Shown here: positions 1 to 6,036 of the stretch, piece by piece
Layout: every line of letters begins with the position of its first letter
How positions within the stretch are numbered: the stretch's first letter is position 1
Assembly (NCBI RefSeq): GCF_918698095.1
Contig: NZ_CAKKLY010000036.1
Coordinates: 1 to 47,421 of the forward strand
Direction: 5' to 3'
From: Arthrobacter sp. Bi83
GTDB lineage: Bacteria; Actinomycetota; Actinomycetes; Actinomycetales; Micrococcaceae
DNA: 47,421 nt
Notes under the pieces: generated by a model
Databases searched by the model: none
What the model saw: only the letters and a program-made list of their open reading frames with translations
Told to the model about the DNA's origin: nothing
Translations under genes and position numbers: made by a program

Positions 1-223
1 TCGTTAGCTCCATGAAAACGGGCATAGCCCGCATCCGCTCCCAAGGCCGTCCACCACGCCGCTCCGCGGAGGTTTTCAGATGAGGCAACGTATCCGGCCA
101 CGCGGAGGTTTTCTACGAGTCAACGCGAGCACTCGTCATGGGCAACGGACGACGATAGGGTTCTTGTAGCGAACGTCTTCGGAGCGCTCGTCGCTCTGGC
201 CTATGAGGACGTGGAGGATGAAG
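1..223. other. Left-edge non-coding stretch with a short direct repeat
   Basis: I find no convincing gene here. A 13-base direct repeat, CGCGGAGGTTTTC, occurs at 65-77 and again at 101-113, 36 bases apart. A small hairpin (CGGGC-ATA-GCCCG, 19-31) precedes it and has no T-run, so it is not a clear terminator. The open frames crossing this stretch look like shadows of each other. It lies inside the mobile-element part of the window, and the element's left boundary is probably outside it. Confidence 0.4.
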
Positions 224-598
224 ATGCGGCGGCTTAGGGCGGATCATCCCCTCGTGATCAACGCTGCCCGGGAACGCGCCCGCATCTTGCAGAGCCTTGG
301 CAGGGAAGTGGATGCTAAGACCGCCCGGATCGCTAAGGGCACGAGCGTGCCAGGTCCTCGCAACGAACGGGAAGCTCCGCAGGACCGAACGGTGGACATC
401 GAATTCGGCGGCGCGGATTCCCCGAAACGGGCGCATGGTGGCATCAGCTCAGTTAAGTCACTCGATGAATCTGGCGAGGTACGGATCAGTTTCGTTGATC
501 CCGATGAAGTCCCAGCGGAGGCCGGTCCTCGTCCAGAGCGGGATCGTGATGATTCCCGATCCCGGCGCGGTCCGCGATTTGACGAGCCGGAGAGGTGA
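224..598 (+). CDS. Hypothetical charged protein of the left element
   Basis: Encodes about 124 residues of unrecognised function. The frame is open from 203, but the ATG at 224 has a better Shine-Dalgarno sequence (TGGAGG at 212-217, six bases upstream). The protein starts with a basic helical stretch, MRRLRADHPLVINAARERAR, and ends in a hydrophilic, probably disordered Arg/Asp/Glu/Pro-rich tail. I see no membrane segment, signal peptide or metal motif. It converges on the terminase-like gene, with one base between the two stop codons. The low-complexity tail and lack of a known family leave open that the frame is not translated. Confidence 0.4.
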   Translation: MRRLRADHPLVINAARERARILQSLGREVDAKTARIAKGTSVPGPRNEREAPQDRTVDIEFGGADSPKRAHGGISSVKSLDESGEVRISFVDPDEVPAEAGPRPERDRDDSRSRRGPRFDEPER

Positions 599-599
599 C

Positions 600-1217
600 T
601 TAGCTTCCGCTTGCAAGCGCACGGAGTTCCCGGGGCACAATCTCGGGGACTAGCTGCTGCTGTTCGGGGGTGAGGCCGAGAGCGCCGAGGATCCGCCGGA
701 TGACGTCGGCAACGAGGAGGCCCTGGGACTCGGCGAGCTTCACCTTCCGCTCCTCAATACCGGCACGGAGTGCCAGCGCGCAGACCTTGGCAAGGTGCTC
801 CCGTTCCTTCATGTACAGCTCGTACCAGACCGATGGCGCTGCCTTCTCCGTGGTGACATCCACGATGCCCTGGGGCCCGACGCCGTCGTCGTGCTGGGTC
901 TTGCCCCACACCAGCTCCTCGTCCTCGAGTTCCTGCACCTTGTCGCGCAGCCAGGCAACGTGGCCGGCGGTCCAGTGGATCTCATCCAGCAGCGCCTTGC
1001 CCGGGTCTACATCGATCGGCAGGCCAAGCGTGCGAACAGCCTTCGTCATGGTCTCCCTCGCTTCATGTTCCGCGACGCGGCGATCGGCCGCTGCTTTGGC
1101 TTGGGGGCTGGCGCCCCCGTGGAATCGGCAGCGAGTGGCGCCGGCCGGGGGAGTGAGCTGGCACAGCTGACCGGCCCGCTTACCCTTCAGCTTTGCACCG
1201 CATTTGTAGTCGGACAT
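600..1217 (-). CDS. Terminase small subunit-like phage protein with HGG zinc motif
   Basis: About 205 residues. The N-terminus has a Cys/His cluster (YKCGAKLKGKRAGQLC, then TRCRFHGGASP), the HGG-type zinc motif that opens many actinobacteriophage small terminase or DNA-packaging proteins. A helical middle and a C-terminus carrying VADVIRRILGALGL and VPEIVPRELRALA follow, also typical of that group. The frame extends to 1226, but GAGGAG touches that ATG, whereas the ATG at 1217 is correctly spaced. In a complete phage the large terminase would be expected immediately downstream, to the left here, and none is visible in 1-599. The gene may therefore be an orphan from a decayed prophage or part of a phage satellite. 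The family assignment is by recalled resemblance. Confidence 0.6.
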   Translation of the reverse strand: MSDYKCGAKLKGKRAGQLCQLTPPAGATRCRFHGGASPQAKAAADRRVAEHEARETMTKAVRTLGLPIDVDPGKALLDEIHWTAGHVAWLRDKVQELEDEELVWGKTQHDDGVGPQGIVDVTTEKAAPSVWYELYMKEREHLAKVCALALRAGIEERKVKLAESQGLLVADVIRRILGALGLTPEQQQLVPEIVPRELRALASGS

Positions 1218-1249
1218 TGGCGCCATCTCCTCGGGCTATGTTGGGGATC

Positions 1250-1633
1250 ATGGAATGGTACTGGGAAGTCGGAAAGCTGGTTCTCGCCGCCGGCATGGGG
1301 TTCGGTGGTGGCAGAGTTGCAGTGCTCCTTGACCGGAGGCACAAGAAGAAAGAAGAGAATCTCGCGAAAGAAGCGGACTGGGTCGTTGAATGGATGGCGG
1401 GCGACACATGGGTTCTGACCAATATTGGTAGCGCTGACGCCGCTGACGTCCTCGTGGAATTCGAAGCATTCCAGCTCACTCGATCCAGGCTGCAGCCAGA
1501 ACATCCCATGTCTGAGTCGCAGGACTTCATGGGCATTCGAAGAGGAGCGTCACAAGCGGTCATCACATGGACTAACCCACGTGGCGATCAGAAGGGGCCA
1601 GTTCGCAGGCTAATCCCGCCGAGAGGCTCATAG
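1250..1633 (+). CDS. Hypothetical single-pass membrane-anchored protein
   Basis: About 127 residues, unrecognised. Residues 8-26 or so (GKLVLAAGMGFGGGRVAVLL) form one glycine-rich membrane segment, followed by a basic stop-transfer cluster (DRRHKKKEE). The soluble rest reads like a small beta-rich domain (WVLTNIGSADAADVLVEFEA), as in proteins that ask whether a residue is buried. The ATG at 1250 is chosen over 1238 because TTGGGG precedes it, though the signal is weak. It is the only right-facing gene besides 224-598 and the integrase in this part of the element. Its start is only 32 bases from the divergent terminase-like start, and its 3' end overlaps the next leftward gene by six bases. 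Confidence 0.55.
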   Translation: MEWYWEVGKLVLAAGMGFGGGRVAVLLDRRHKKKEENLAKEADWVVEWMAGDTWVLTNIGSADAADVLVEFEAFQLTRSRLQPEHPMSESQDFMGIRRGASQAVITWTNPRGDQKGPVRRLIPPRGS

Positions 1634-1774
1634 TTCCCGGTCGGCCTGCAGGATGTACCAGCCGGGGTGTTCCTCGAGTGCCATGCGCTCGGCTTCGGCT
1701 TTGGTGGCTGCTTTGCAGAACCAGACTGCGGTGCGTTCCTTGCCGTCTGTGACGACGATGCGCCAGGACGGCAT
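1628..1774 (-). CDS. Hypothetical small protein (48 aa)
   Basis: A 48-residue protein beginning MPSWRIVVTDGKERTAVWF and ending in a helical AEAERMALEEHPGW-type segment. It reads as a compact beta-beta-alpha unit of the kind common in actinobacteriophage small ORFs. Its ATG overlaps the stop of the upstream gene as ATGA (1774-1776 contains the upstream TGA), which suggests translational coupling. Longer versions of the frame start in arginine-rich sequence antisense to other coding, so the short start is preferred. No function can be assigned. Confidence 0.6.
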   Translation of the reverse strand: MPSWRIVVTDGKERTAVWFCKAATKAEAERMALEEHPGWYILQADREL

Positions 1775-2049
1775 CACCAGACCTCCCAGTCCTTGTTGTA
1801 GTCGGGGTGGTCTGCGTAGACCTCGGCGAGGATGAAGAGGAATTTCTCCATGTAGTCCTGGTCGCCGGCGGGTTCGTAGTCCCAGTCGATGCGTTCGTGG
1901 TGGGCGATGATCTTCCGTTTTGCCTTGCACTCGGCGAAAGCGCGGAGGTCAGCTTTTGCTGCGGCAACCATGCCGAGCTGTTCAAGTTGTCGGCGCGCTT
2001 CCGTTTCGTCCTCGGTGATGCGAGCGTCGAGGAAGGCGAGGATGTCCAT
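1774..2049 (-). CDS. DUF6221-like small phage/element protein
   Basis: About 91 residues starting MDILAFLDARITEDETEARR, then a central Lys/Arg-rich helix and a C-terminal FILAEVYADHPDYNKDW segment. The opening (short helix, FLxARxxEDE, then HxERxxWDYEP) matches my memory of DUF6221, small actinobacterial and phage proteins of unknown function. The ATG at 2049 has GGCAGGA upstream. The longer start at 2094 adds a stretch without family features. It is coupled to the next gene by an ATGA overlap. It probably belongs to the element's leftward early-type operon. Confidence 0.65.
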   Translation of the reverse strand: MDILAFLDARITEDETEARRQLEQLGMVAAAKADLRAFAECKAKRKIIAHHERIDWDYEPAGDQDYMEKFLFILAEVYADHPDYNKDWEVW

Positions 2050-2126
2050 GCGTTCATCCTGCCATCGGGGCAGCACCGCAAGAGATACCGTCACGCTGCT
2101 TGGCGCGGCATCGCTTCATGGGTGGG

Positions 2127-2594
2127 CTACTCCCAAACCGTCACGGAGGGGCTGCTCTCAGCGCTTGCTTGGTCAGTGCTCTCGAACGGGTCGCCCTTGG
2201 CGACGATACTCTCGCTCTCTCCGAGCGGACGAGAAGCGGTCGCATCGAGCCGGAGACGTTCAACCTGCTCAACATATTTAGGGGCCGACATCATCCCCGC
2301 GATGGTCTCGAGGCCGGTTCGGGCGTTGCCGCCGACATTGACGGATCGTGTTCTAAATGTGGATGCGAGCGTAATGCGGTCAGCTACTTGTACAGCAACC
2401 ATCGAGATCTTGACGCGCTTTATGCCTCCCAGTTCCTCTCCGGTGTCCGGGTCAATGATTCCAATGCTGGCAGGATCGAGGATGGAGAAATACATTCCCT
2501 TCCGCACGCCGTCTTTCAGCCCCCGGTTTAGGATGACTTCTCGGTCGCTAATTATTTCCGCAACCTTGCCGGTTACTTCTGGTTCATCGCTCAA
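2127..2594 (-). CDS. Soluble protein of a two-gene cassette, FlgT C-terminal-like fold
   Basis: 155 residues of unknown function. The first 70 or so (KVAEIISDREVILNRGLKDGV, then GMYFSILDP, then a D-P-D-T-G-E-E-L turn) resemble the small beta-barrel seen at the C-terminus of FlgT-like proteins, where a G-x-x-x-G-M-x-F segment follows a VxLNxG strand. The rest is Ser/Glu-rich. The likely start is TTG, preceded by AAAGGGA. It overlaps the 3' end of the upstream membrane-protein gene by 11 bases, so the two are probably co-translated. It has no signal peptide or membrane segment. The FlgT comparison is weak and from memory. A role with the partner at the membrane is inference. Confidence 0.5.
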   Translation of the reverse strand: MSDEPEVTGKVAEIISDREVILNRGLKDGVRKGMYFSILDPASIGIIDPDTGEELGGIKRVKISMVAVQVADRITLASTFRTRSVNVGGNARTGLETIAGMMSAPKYVEQVERLRLDATASRPLGESESIVAKGDPFESTDQASAESSPSVTVWE

Positions 2595-3099
2595 TTTGGT
2601 CCCTTTCCATGAGCTCCAAGAATCTTATTCTTCCTGCATCGAGTTTCGTCCGAACGCGGACTGCAACACCTGGGGCAATCTCATCCCAGTCACCCACAGA
2701 ACGCTGCATGCGCTCCTCTTGCTGGAGTAGGGCGTTCTGCGCTGCAACCAAACGAATCTTGACCATCGGGTCTTCCACTTCGGTGATCAGAGCCGTGACG
2801 GTGTTCTGGACCCCGGTGATCTCTTGGGCCATGTCCAGCAAGCGTTCAACGGAGGTATTTGCTGTCGTAGAGTGGTCAACAGGTTTGGGCAGGGGAGCGA
2901 AAAGTATCCCGATAATTCCGCCCACTACTACGAGGAGCCCGGTCTTTAACCCGTCCTCGTTCTCACCGGCAGAACTAAGGGTCCAAATGACCACGCCGGC
3001 GGATAGGAGGAGTCCCGCCCAGAACTTCCGGCCGAAGTAGAGCACGGAATTCTTAAAATGGATTCCTGCGCCGTCGTCTGGTTTCGGTTCATTCCCCAC
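2584..3099 (-). CDS. Two-TM membrane protein with cytoplasmic coiled-coil, partner of the next gene
   Basis: 171 residues starting at a GTG. Two hydrophobic segments lie close together: roughly residues 27-43 (FWAGLLLSAGVVIWTLS) and 53-68 (TGLLVVVGGIIGILFA). Then comes a proline-containing linker and a long amphipathic region (about 80-135, VERLLDMAQEITGVQNTV onward) likely to form a coiled coil, ending in a basic soluble tail. The last 11 bases overlap the start of the FlgT_C-like gene. The arrangement (membrane hairpin plus cytoplasmic helices, coupled to a small soluble protein) is typical of sensor/effector pairs and superinfection-exclusion genes carried as cargo, but no family is recognised. 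Confidence 0.55.
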   Translation of the reverse strand: MGNEPKPDDGAGIHFKNSVLYFGRKFWAGLLLSAGVVIWTLSSAGENEDGLKTGLLVVVGGIIGILFAPLPKPVDHSTTANTSVERLLDMAQEITGVQNTVTALITEVEDPMVKIRLVAAQNALLQQEERMQRSVGDWDEIAPGVAVRVRTKLDAGRIRFLELMERDQIER

Positions 3100-3111
3100 T
3101 CGGAAATGATC

Positions 3112-3243
3112 TCACGACGACATGGCGGCCCCGGTGCATCCGCATCGTCGTGCGCCGCCTGTGTCTTCGTAGGTGATGGCCTGGCAGCGGACCCAGCCGT
3201 CGTTGGTGCCGTGGTGGTGGCCGCAGCCGGGACAATGCCGCAT
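3112..3243 (-). CDS. 43-residue zinc-binding protein
   Basis: A tiny gene encoding a Cys/His-rich protein that begins MRHCPGCGHHHGTNDGWVRC and ends with RRCGCTGAAMSS. The C-P-G-C pair, the following histidines and the later C-x-C make a plausible single zinc knuckle. Its ATG has AGGAG about eight bases upstream. It lies 18 bases after the preceding small gene and 12 bases before the membrane-protein gene, in the same leftward operon. Similar tiny zinc proteins are common in the early regions of actinophages. The ordered cysteines and operon position favour a real gene despite its size. Confidence 0.6.
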   Translation of the reverse strand: MRHCPGCGHHHGTNDGWVRCQAITYEDTGGARRCGCTGAAMSS

Positions 3244-3261
3244 CCTTGGGGCTCCTGTCGG

Positions 3262-3399
3262 TTAGTCCTGGTTGAAGTGTGGGGCGGTGGTCACCATGTC
3301 CCGCCAGTGGCGGCGCTGGGTTTCGGTGGCCCGGTCCCATTGGGTGAGGGACAAGCCCCACGCTGTCTTCACCGCCATGTCCTGCGCGAAGTTGCTCAT
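3262..3399 (-). CDS. Hypothetical 45-residue protein
   Basis: A 45-residue protein beginning MSNFAQDMAVKTAWGLSLTQ, with a tryptophan- and arginine-rich helix after it. It has no cysteines, membrane segment or known motif. Its ATG overlaps the TGA of the upstream 119-residue gene as ATGA, so it is coupled to that gene. It fits the pattern of the whole leftward block, in which every gene starts on the stop of the one before. Confidence 0.6.
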   Translation of the reverse strand: MSNFAQDMAVKTAWGLSLTQWDRATETQRRHWRDMVTTAPHFNQD

Positions 3400-3755
3400 G
3401 CTGCCTCCAACGCCTTGATCGTGGGGCATCGGTGGCCCTCGTCCTTGGAATGCGTGTGGTGGTCACTGCACGCCTCGCTGATGTAGTCGAACGAGGTGCA
3501 GCATTCCTCGCAGGCGTAATGGGTGAAGCTGTTCTCGCAGCCGTTGTAGTCCTCGCAGTCAATCCACTCGTAGTCCTCGGGGTGTGTGCCCTCAGGGCAT
3601 TCGCACTCGTCGTAGACCTTGATCGGCCTGTGGAGAGCGATGACGGCGTCGATGGCTGCGAGTAGGTCCCTGCGGTCAGCGGGGGCGGCGAGTCCTGGCG
3701 TGCCATGCTGCGCGTGCGCTTCCGCCCGTGTACGGACGGCGTTCAACTTGCTCAC
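3396..3755 (-). CDS. Cysteine-rich zinc-binding protein of the element
   Basis: 119 residues from a GTG start. The first third is an Ala/Arg helix. The rest is strongly acidic and cysteine-rich: DECECPEGTHPED, then WIDCEDYNGCENS, HYACEECCTSF, SEACSDHHTH and a terminal HRCP. That gives about eight cysteines and several histidines, enough for two zinc sites. I know no exact family. Its GTG start overlaps the upstream TGA as GTGA. DNA or nucleic-acid binding is a plausible guess only, because the protein is acidic overall. Confidence 0.6.
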   Translation of the reverse strand: MSKLNAVRTRAEAHAQHGTPGLAAPADRRDLLAAIDAVIALHRPIKVYDECECPEGTHPEDYEWIDCEDYNGCENSFTHYACEECCTSFDYISEACSDHHTHSKDEGHRCPTIKALEAA

Positions 3756-3931
3756 TGGTTCTCCTCGGTTGCGCGTACTGCTGCGCGGGCTTGTTTGGCG
3801 GCGTGCGCGGCGGCCGGCACCCCGAACCAGTTGTTGGTGCGGACGGCGTCCTGCACAGCCTGGGTGTACGCGGCATCCAACCGGGCGGCCTCAGCCTGCA
3901 GGTCCGGGCGGGGCAGAGCCGGAGCGGTCAT
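3752..3931 (-). CDS. Hypothetical 59-residue helical protein
   Basis: A 59-residue protein beginning MTAPALPRPDLQAEAARLDA and ending KQARAAVRATEENQ. Apart from a central NNWFGVPAA turn it is alanine-rich and predicted helical, so a helical hairpin is likely. Its ATG overlaps the stop of the upstream 46-residue gene (TGA 3928-3930, ATG 3929-3931), and its own TGA overlaps the downstream GTG. No function can be assigned. Confidence 0.55.
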   Translation of the reverse strand: MTAPALPRPDLQAEAARLDAAYTQAVQDAVRTNNWFGVPAAAHAAKQARAAVRATEENQ

Positions 3932-4068
3932 ACTGTTTCTCCTTGGTCGGTGCGGGCGCTGATCGCGTACCCGGTGAGGGTGCCGGCGGCCTCGGCGGTG
4001 AGGAAGTCTTTGTACGAGAGCATCCCGTAGTAGTCGCAGTACCTCGCGGGCTGGTTCTTGGGGATCAT
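3928..4068 (-). CDS. Hypothetical 46-residue protein
   Basis: A 46-residue protein beginning MIPKNQPARYCDYYGMLSYK, then DFLTAEAAGTLTGYAI and a polar end. The frame stays open far upstream, but that part is arginine/proline-rich antisense sequence, and the ATG at 4068 overlaps the TGA of the preceding gene as ATGA. No recognised motif. The alternation of aromatic and small residues suggests a small folded protein. Confidence 0.55.
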   Translation of the reverse strand: MIPKNQPARYCDYYGMLSYKDFLTAEAAGTLTGYAISARTDQGETV

Positions 4069-4250
4069 GCCGCGACCTGCTGGCCGGTGCGGGCGTCTTC
4101 TTCGTGGCGTTGTGCCCTTGCCTGGTTGAGCATCCAGCTCATCTGCCGGTCGGTGTAGCGGGGCTTGATCTCGGCGGGGCAGTTCGCCCGGCGGTGGCCG
4201 TGGCGGATGTGCGTGGTCCAGCACTTCCGGCAAAGCGGGGTGGCCTTCAT
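4065..4250 (-). CDS. Small zinc-knuckle protein (61 aa)
   Basis: A 61-residue basic protein beginning MKATPLCRKCWTTHIRHGHR, followed by RANCPAEIKPRYTDRQMSWM. The C-x-x-C, a H-x-x-x-H set and one more cysteine form a plausible single zinc site, and the net charge is positive, so nucleic-acid binding is possible. The ATG overlaps the stop of the upstream broken gene, and its TGA overlaps the next ATG. Confidence 0.6.
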   Translation of the reverse strand: MKATPLCRKCWTTHIRHGHRRANCPAEIKPRYTDRQMSWMLNQARAQRHEEDARTGQQVAA

Positions 4251-4417
4251 GCCTGGGCCACGAGACGCTGGAGGCCGGCTTCGAGTTCGGCGGCGCGGTT
4301 GACGTTCTCGGGGGTGGGCCTGCGCTCGGCGAGGTGGCGGGCGTCCGTTGCCCTGCGCCTGGCTGCGATGAGGCGGCGGTCGGCTTGGCGGGTGGGGGTT
4401 TGAGTCTAAGCACTCAT
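4247..4417 (-). pseudogene. First small gene of the leftward operon, interrupted by an amber codon
   Basis: From the ATG at 4417 the frame reads Met-Ser-Ala and then TAG (4406-4408). After the stop the same frame runs on for 52 residues (TQTPTRQADRRLIAARRRAT, later NVNRAAELEAGLQRLVAQA) to a TGA that overlaps the next gene's ATG exactly as elsewhere in the operon. The preserved overlap and helical Arg/Ala composition indicate a real gene with a nonsense mutation at codon 4. No alternative ATG/GTG start near the beginning gives the same frame. A sequencing error or use of an unusual start after the stop cannot be excluded. Confidence 0.5.
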
Positions 4418-4444
4418 TGGTTTTCCTTTTCGTGACCGGGGGAG

Positions 4445-4585
4445 TTGCAGCTCCGGTTCTGGCAGGAAGTGAACCGGATCCTCGACATGCCTGCCGCCCA
4501 CGCCTGGGATCCGCACACGGTCTCGAGGCTCAAAGATCAGCGGGTACAGCGGCGCCGCCCAGCGCTGGCCGGCCGGATCCTCTGA
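4445..4585 (+). CDS. Possible small ORF overlapping the integrase start
   Basis: An open frame from a TTG at 4445 gives 46 residues, including LRFWQEVNRILDMPAAHAW and then a basic stretch, and stops with TGA at 4583-4585. That TGA overlaps the integrase ATG as TGATG, a normal coupling arrangement. Excisionase genes often sit at this position, but the protein has no clear helix-turn-helix. The start codon is weak, and no good Shine-Dalgarno is present. It may instead be the tail of a truncated gene. Confidence 0.25.
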   Translation: MQLRFWQEVNRILDMPAAHAWDPHTVSRLKDQRVQRRRPALAGRIL

Positions 4586-5706
4586 TGGCCCGCGTCGAAG
4601 ACCGGTGGCTACGGAAGGACAAGACCCGCACAATGCTCTACGGGAAGGGCCTGCGCTGGCGCGCTGAGTGGACACCGCCCGCCGGTAAGAAGCAGCGCCA
4701 GAGCTTCGCCACGAAAGCCGCGGCCGAGCACTTCCTCGCCGACCAGGTGACATCCATCAACAAGGGCACCTATGTGGCGTCCCGGAAGAAAGTCCTGCTG
4801 GCCGACTACGCGGAGAAGTGGCAGAAAGCCCAGCTGCATCACCGGGCATCGTCCAAGGAGCAGGTCACGGCCAAGCTCAAGCTCTACATCATCCCGAGCC
4901 TCGGGGACATGACCCTGGACTCTGTCCGCCGTGAGGACGTCCAGTCAGCGGTGGGGGAGTGGAGCGAGTCTCTTGCACCGTCCACGGTGAAGGTGACCTA
5001 CGGGTATCTGTCGGCGATGTTCAAGGCCGCCGTGTTGGATGGGCACCTGCAAAAGACTCCTTGCCTGTCGATCCGTCTTCCGCAGATCGAGGATGAGGCC
5101 GTCATCCCGTTACGCACCGAGACCGTGCAGCGTCTCGCGGGGGAGATCTGGCGGCCGTACCGTCCCATGGTGGTGTTCTGCGCGGCGACGGGCCTGCGCT
5201 CCTCGGAGCTGCGCGGGTTGACGTGGGACCGTGTGGACTTCGACAACGCGATGATCAGCATCGACCGGCAGCTCATCGGCAGCGATTCGAGGAACCCTGT
5301 CTGGGGTCCTCCGAAAACCAAGGCGAGCCGCCGGCGGATCCACATCGGTGACCATTCCATGCAACTCCTCAAGCAACTCCGCGAGGGCCCCCAGGGCGTG
5401 GGCGGGTTGGTGTTCCACTCGTCAGGTTGGGCGATCACCCGGCACACCGCGGGGGAGGCGTGGCGTCACATCCGCGACATCGTCGAGGGGTCTGGCACCG
5501 GCTGGCATGAGCTTCGTCACTATCACGCTTCGCAGCTCATCGCCGGGGGCATGTCCCCTGTCGCGGTGGCCCACCGTCTGGGGCACAAGGACGCCACGGA
5601 AACACTGAAGACTTACGCCCACCTGTGGCCCGATGACGACACCAAGGCGGCCGCTTTGACGGACGGTCTGGTGCGATTCAATGCCCCTGATTTGCCCCTG
5701 ACCTAG
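4585..5706 (+). CDS. Tyrosine recombinase / phage integrase
   Basis: A 373-residue site-specific recombinase, normal length for the family. The N-terminal ~60 residues form an AP2-like arm-binding region (a WRAEW strand, then KKQRQSFATKAAAEHF), followed by a SAM-like core-binding domain (about 65-160) and the catalytic domain. Catalytic residues are all present: Arg205 in ATGLRSSEL, Lys244, His308 and Arg311 in HELRH, His334 in RLGH, and the nucleophile Tyr344 in KTYAH. The longer frame from 4417 adds a low-quality N-terminus, so the ATG at 4585 is chosen although its ribosome site is poor. It is divergent from the small-gene operon and faces the core gene gap, so it probably marks the right edge of the element. 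The attachment site would lie just downstream or in the int/operon intergenic space. Confidence 0.9.
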   Translation: MARVEDRWLRKDKTRTMLYGKGLRWRAEWTPPAGKKQRQSFATKAAAEHFLADQVTSINKGTYVASRKKVLLADYAEKWQKAQLHHRASSKEQVTAKLKLYIIPSLGDMTLDSVRREDVQSAVGEWSESLAPSTVKVTYGYLSAMFKAAVLDGHLQKTPCLSIRLPQIEDEAVIPLRTETVQRLAGEIWRPYRPMVVFCAATGLRSSELRGLTWDRVDFDNAMISIDRQLIGSDSRNPVWGPPKTKASRRRIHIGDHSMQLLKQLREGPQGVGGLVFHSSGWAITRHTAGEAWRHIRDIVEGSGTGWHELRHYHASQLIAGGMSPVAVAHRLGHKDATETLKTYAHLWPDDDTKAAALTDGLVRFNAPDLPLT

Positions 5707-6036
5707 CCCGCATCCCAACGCGGACGCTGAATTTGTCAGAACCCGGCGTATCGGTCAACCCATCCACTTTTTGCCGCGACACTGACCGGCCGCGCCCGGT
5801 GTGAGTGAATTCACGCACGCAGCGGCGATACGGGCAAGCGGCCCGCCTTAGAATGGACAGTGAACGTAGAAGTTCTTCCGCCGGATCTGCGTTCGCAGCC
5901 GGCGGTTTTTCTTTGCAACGTACAACGGCATCCGGGGTGGACCGAACCCTGCCGGTGCCAGCGCCCCTGGATAACTTCAGGTGGCCGCCATCCGGTTTAC
6001 GACGACGTATCCGGTTGAACCAAGGAAGGTAGTTCT
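5707..6036. other. Junction between mobile element and core; leader of gap
   Basis: A 330-base stretch without a gene. It should hold either the element's right attachment site or the start of core sequence, but I cannot identify a core repeat without the other end. A plausible -10 (TAGAAT, 5849-5854) precedes a terminator-type hairpin at 5878-5914, and about 120 bases of further leader run to the gap start, where AAGGAAGG is the ribosome site. Confidence 0.5.
5878..5914 (+). terminator. Intrinsic terminator or attenuator upstream of gap
   Basis: CCGCCGG (5878-5884) pairs with CCGGCGG (5899-5905), enclosing a 14-base loop, and TTTTTCTTT follows at once. This is a good rho-independent terminator on the + strand. 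It lies about 125 bases before the gap start and about 25 bases after a possible -10 element, so it may end integrase transcription or act as a premature terminator in the gap leader. Confidence 0.65.

Noticed and set aside
113..436. 107-residue leftward frame antisense to the 224-598 gene
   Set aside because: Arg/Pro/His-rich composition, typical of antisense frames in GC-rich coding, and no ribosome site or family feature.
3089..3706. 205-residue leftward frame across the small-gene block
   Set aside because: It is extremely Arg/Thr/Ser-rich and overlaps three better-supported coupled small genes in another frame.
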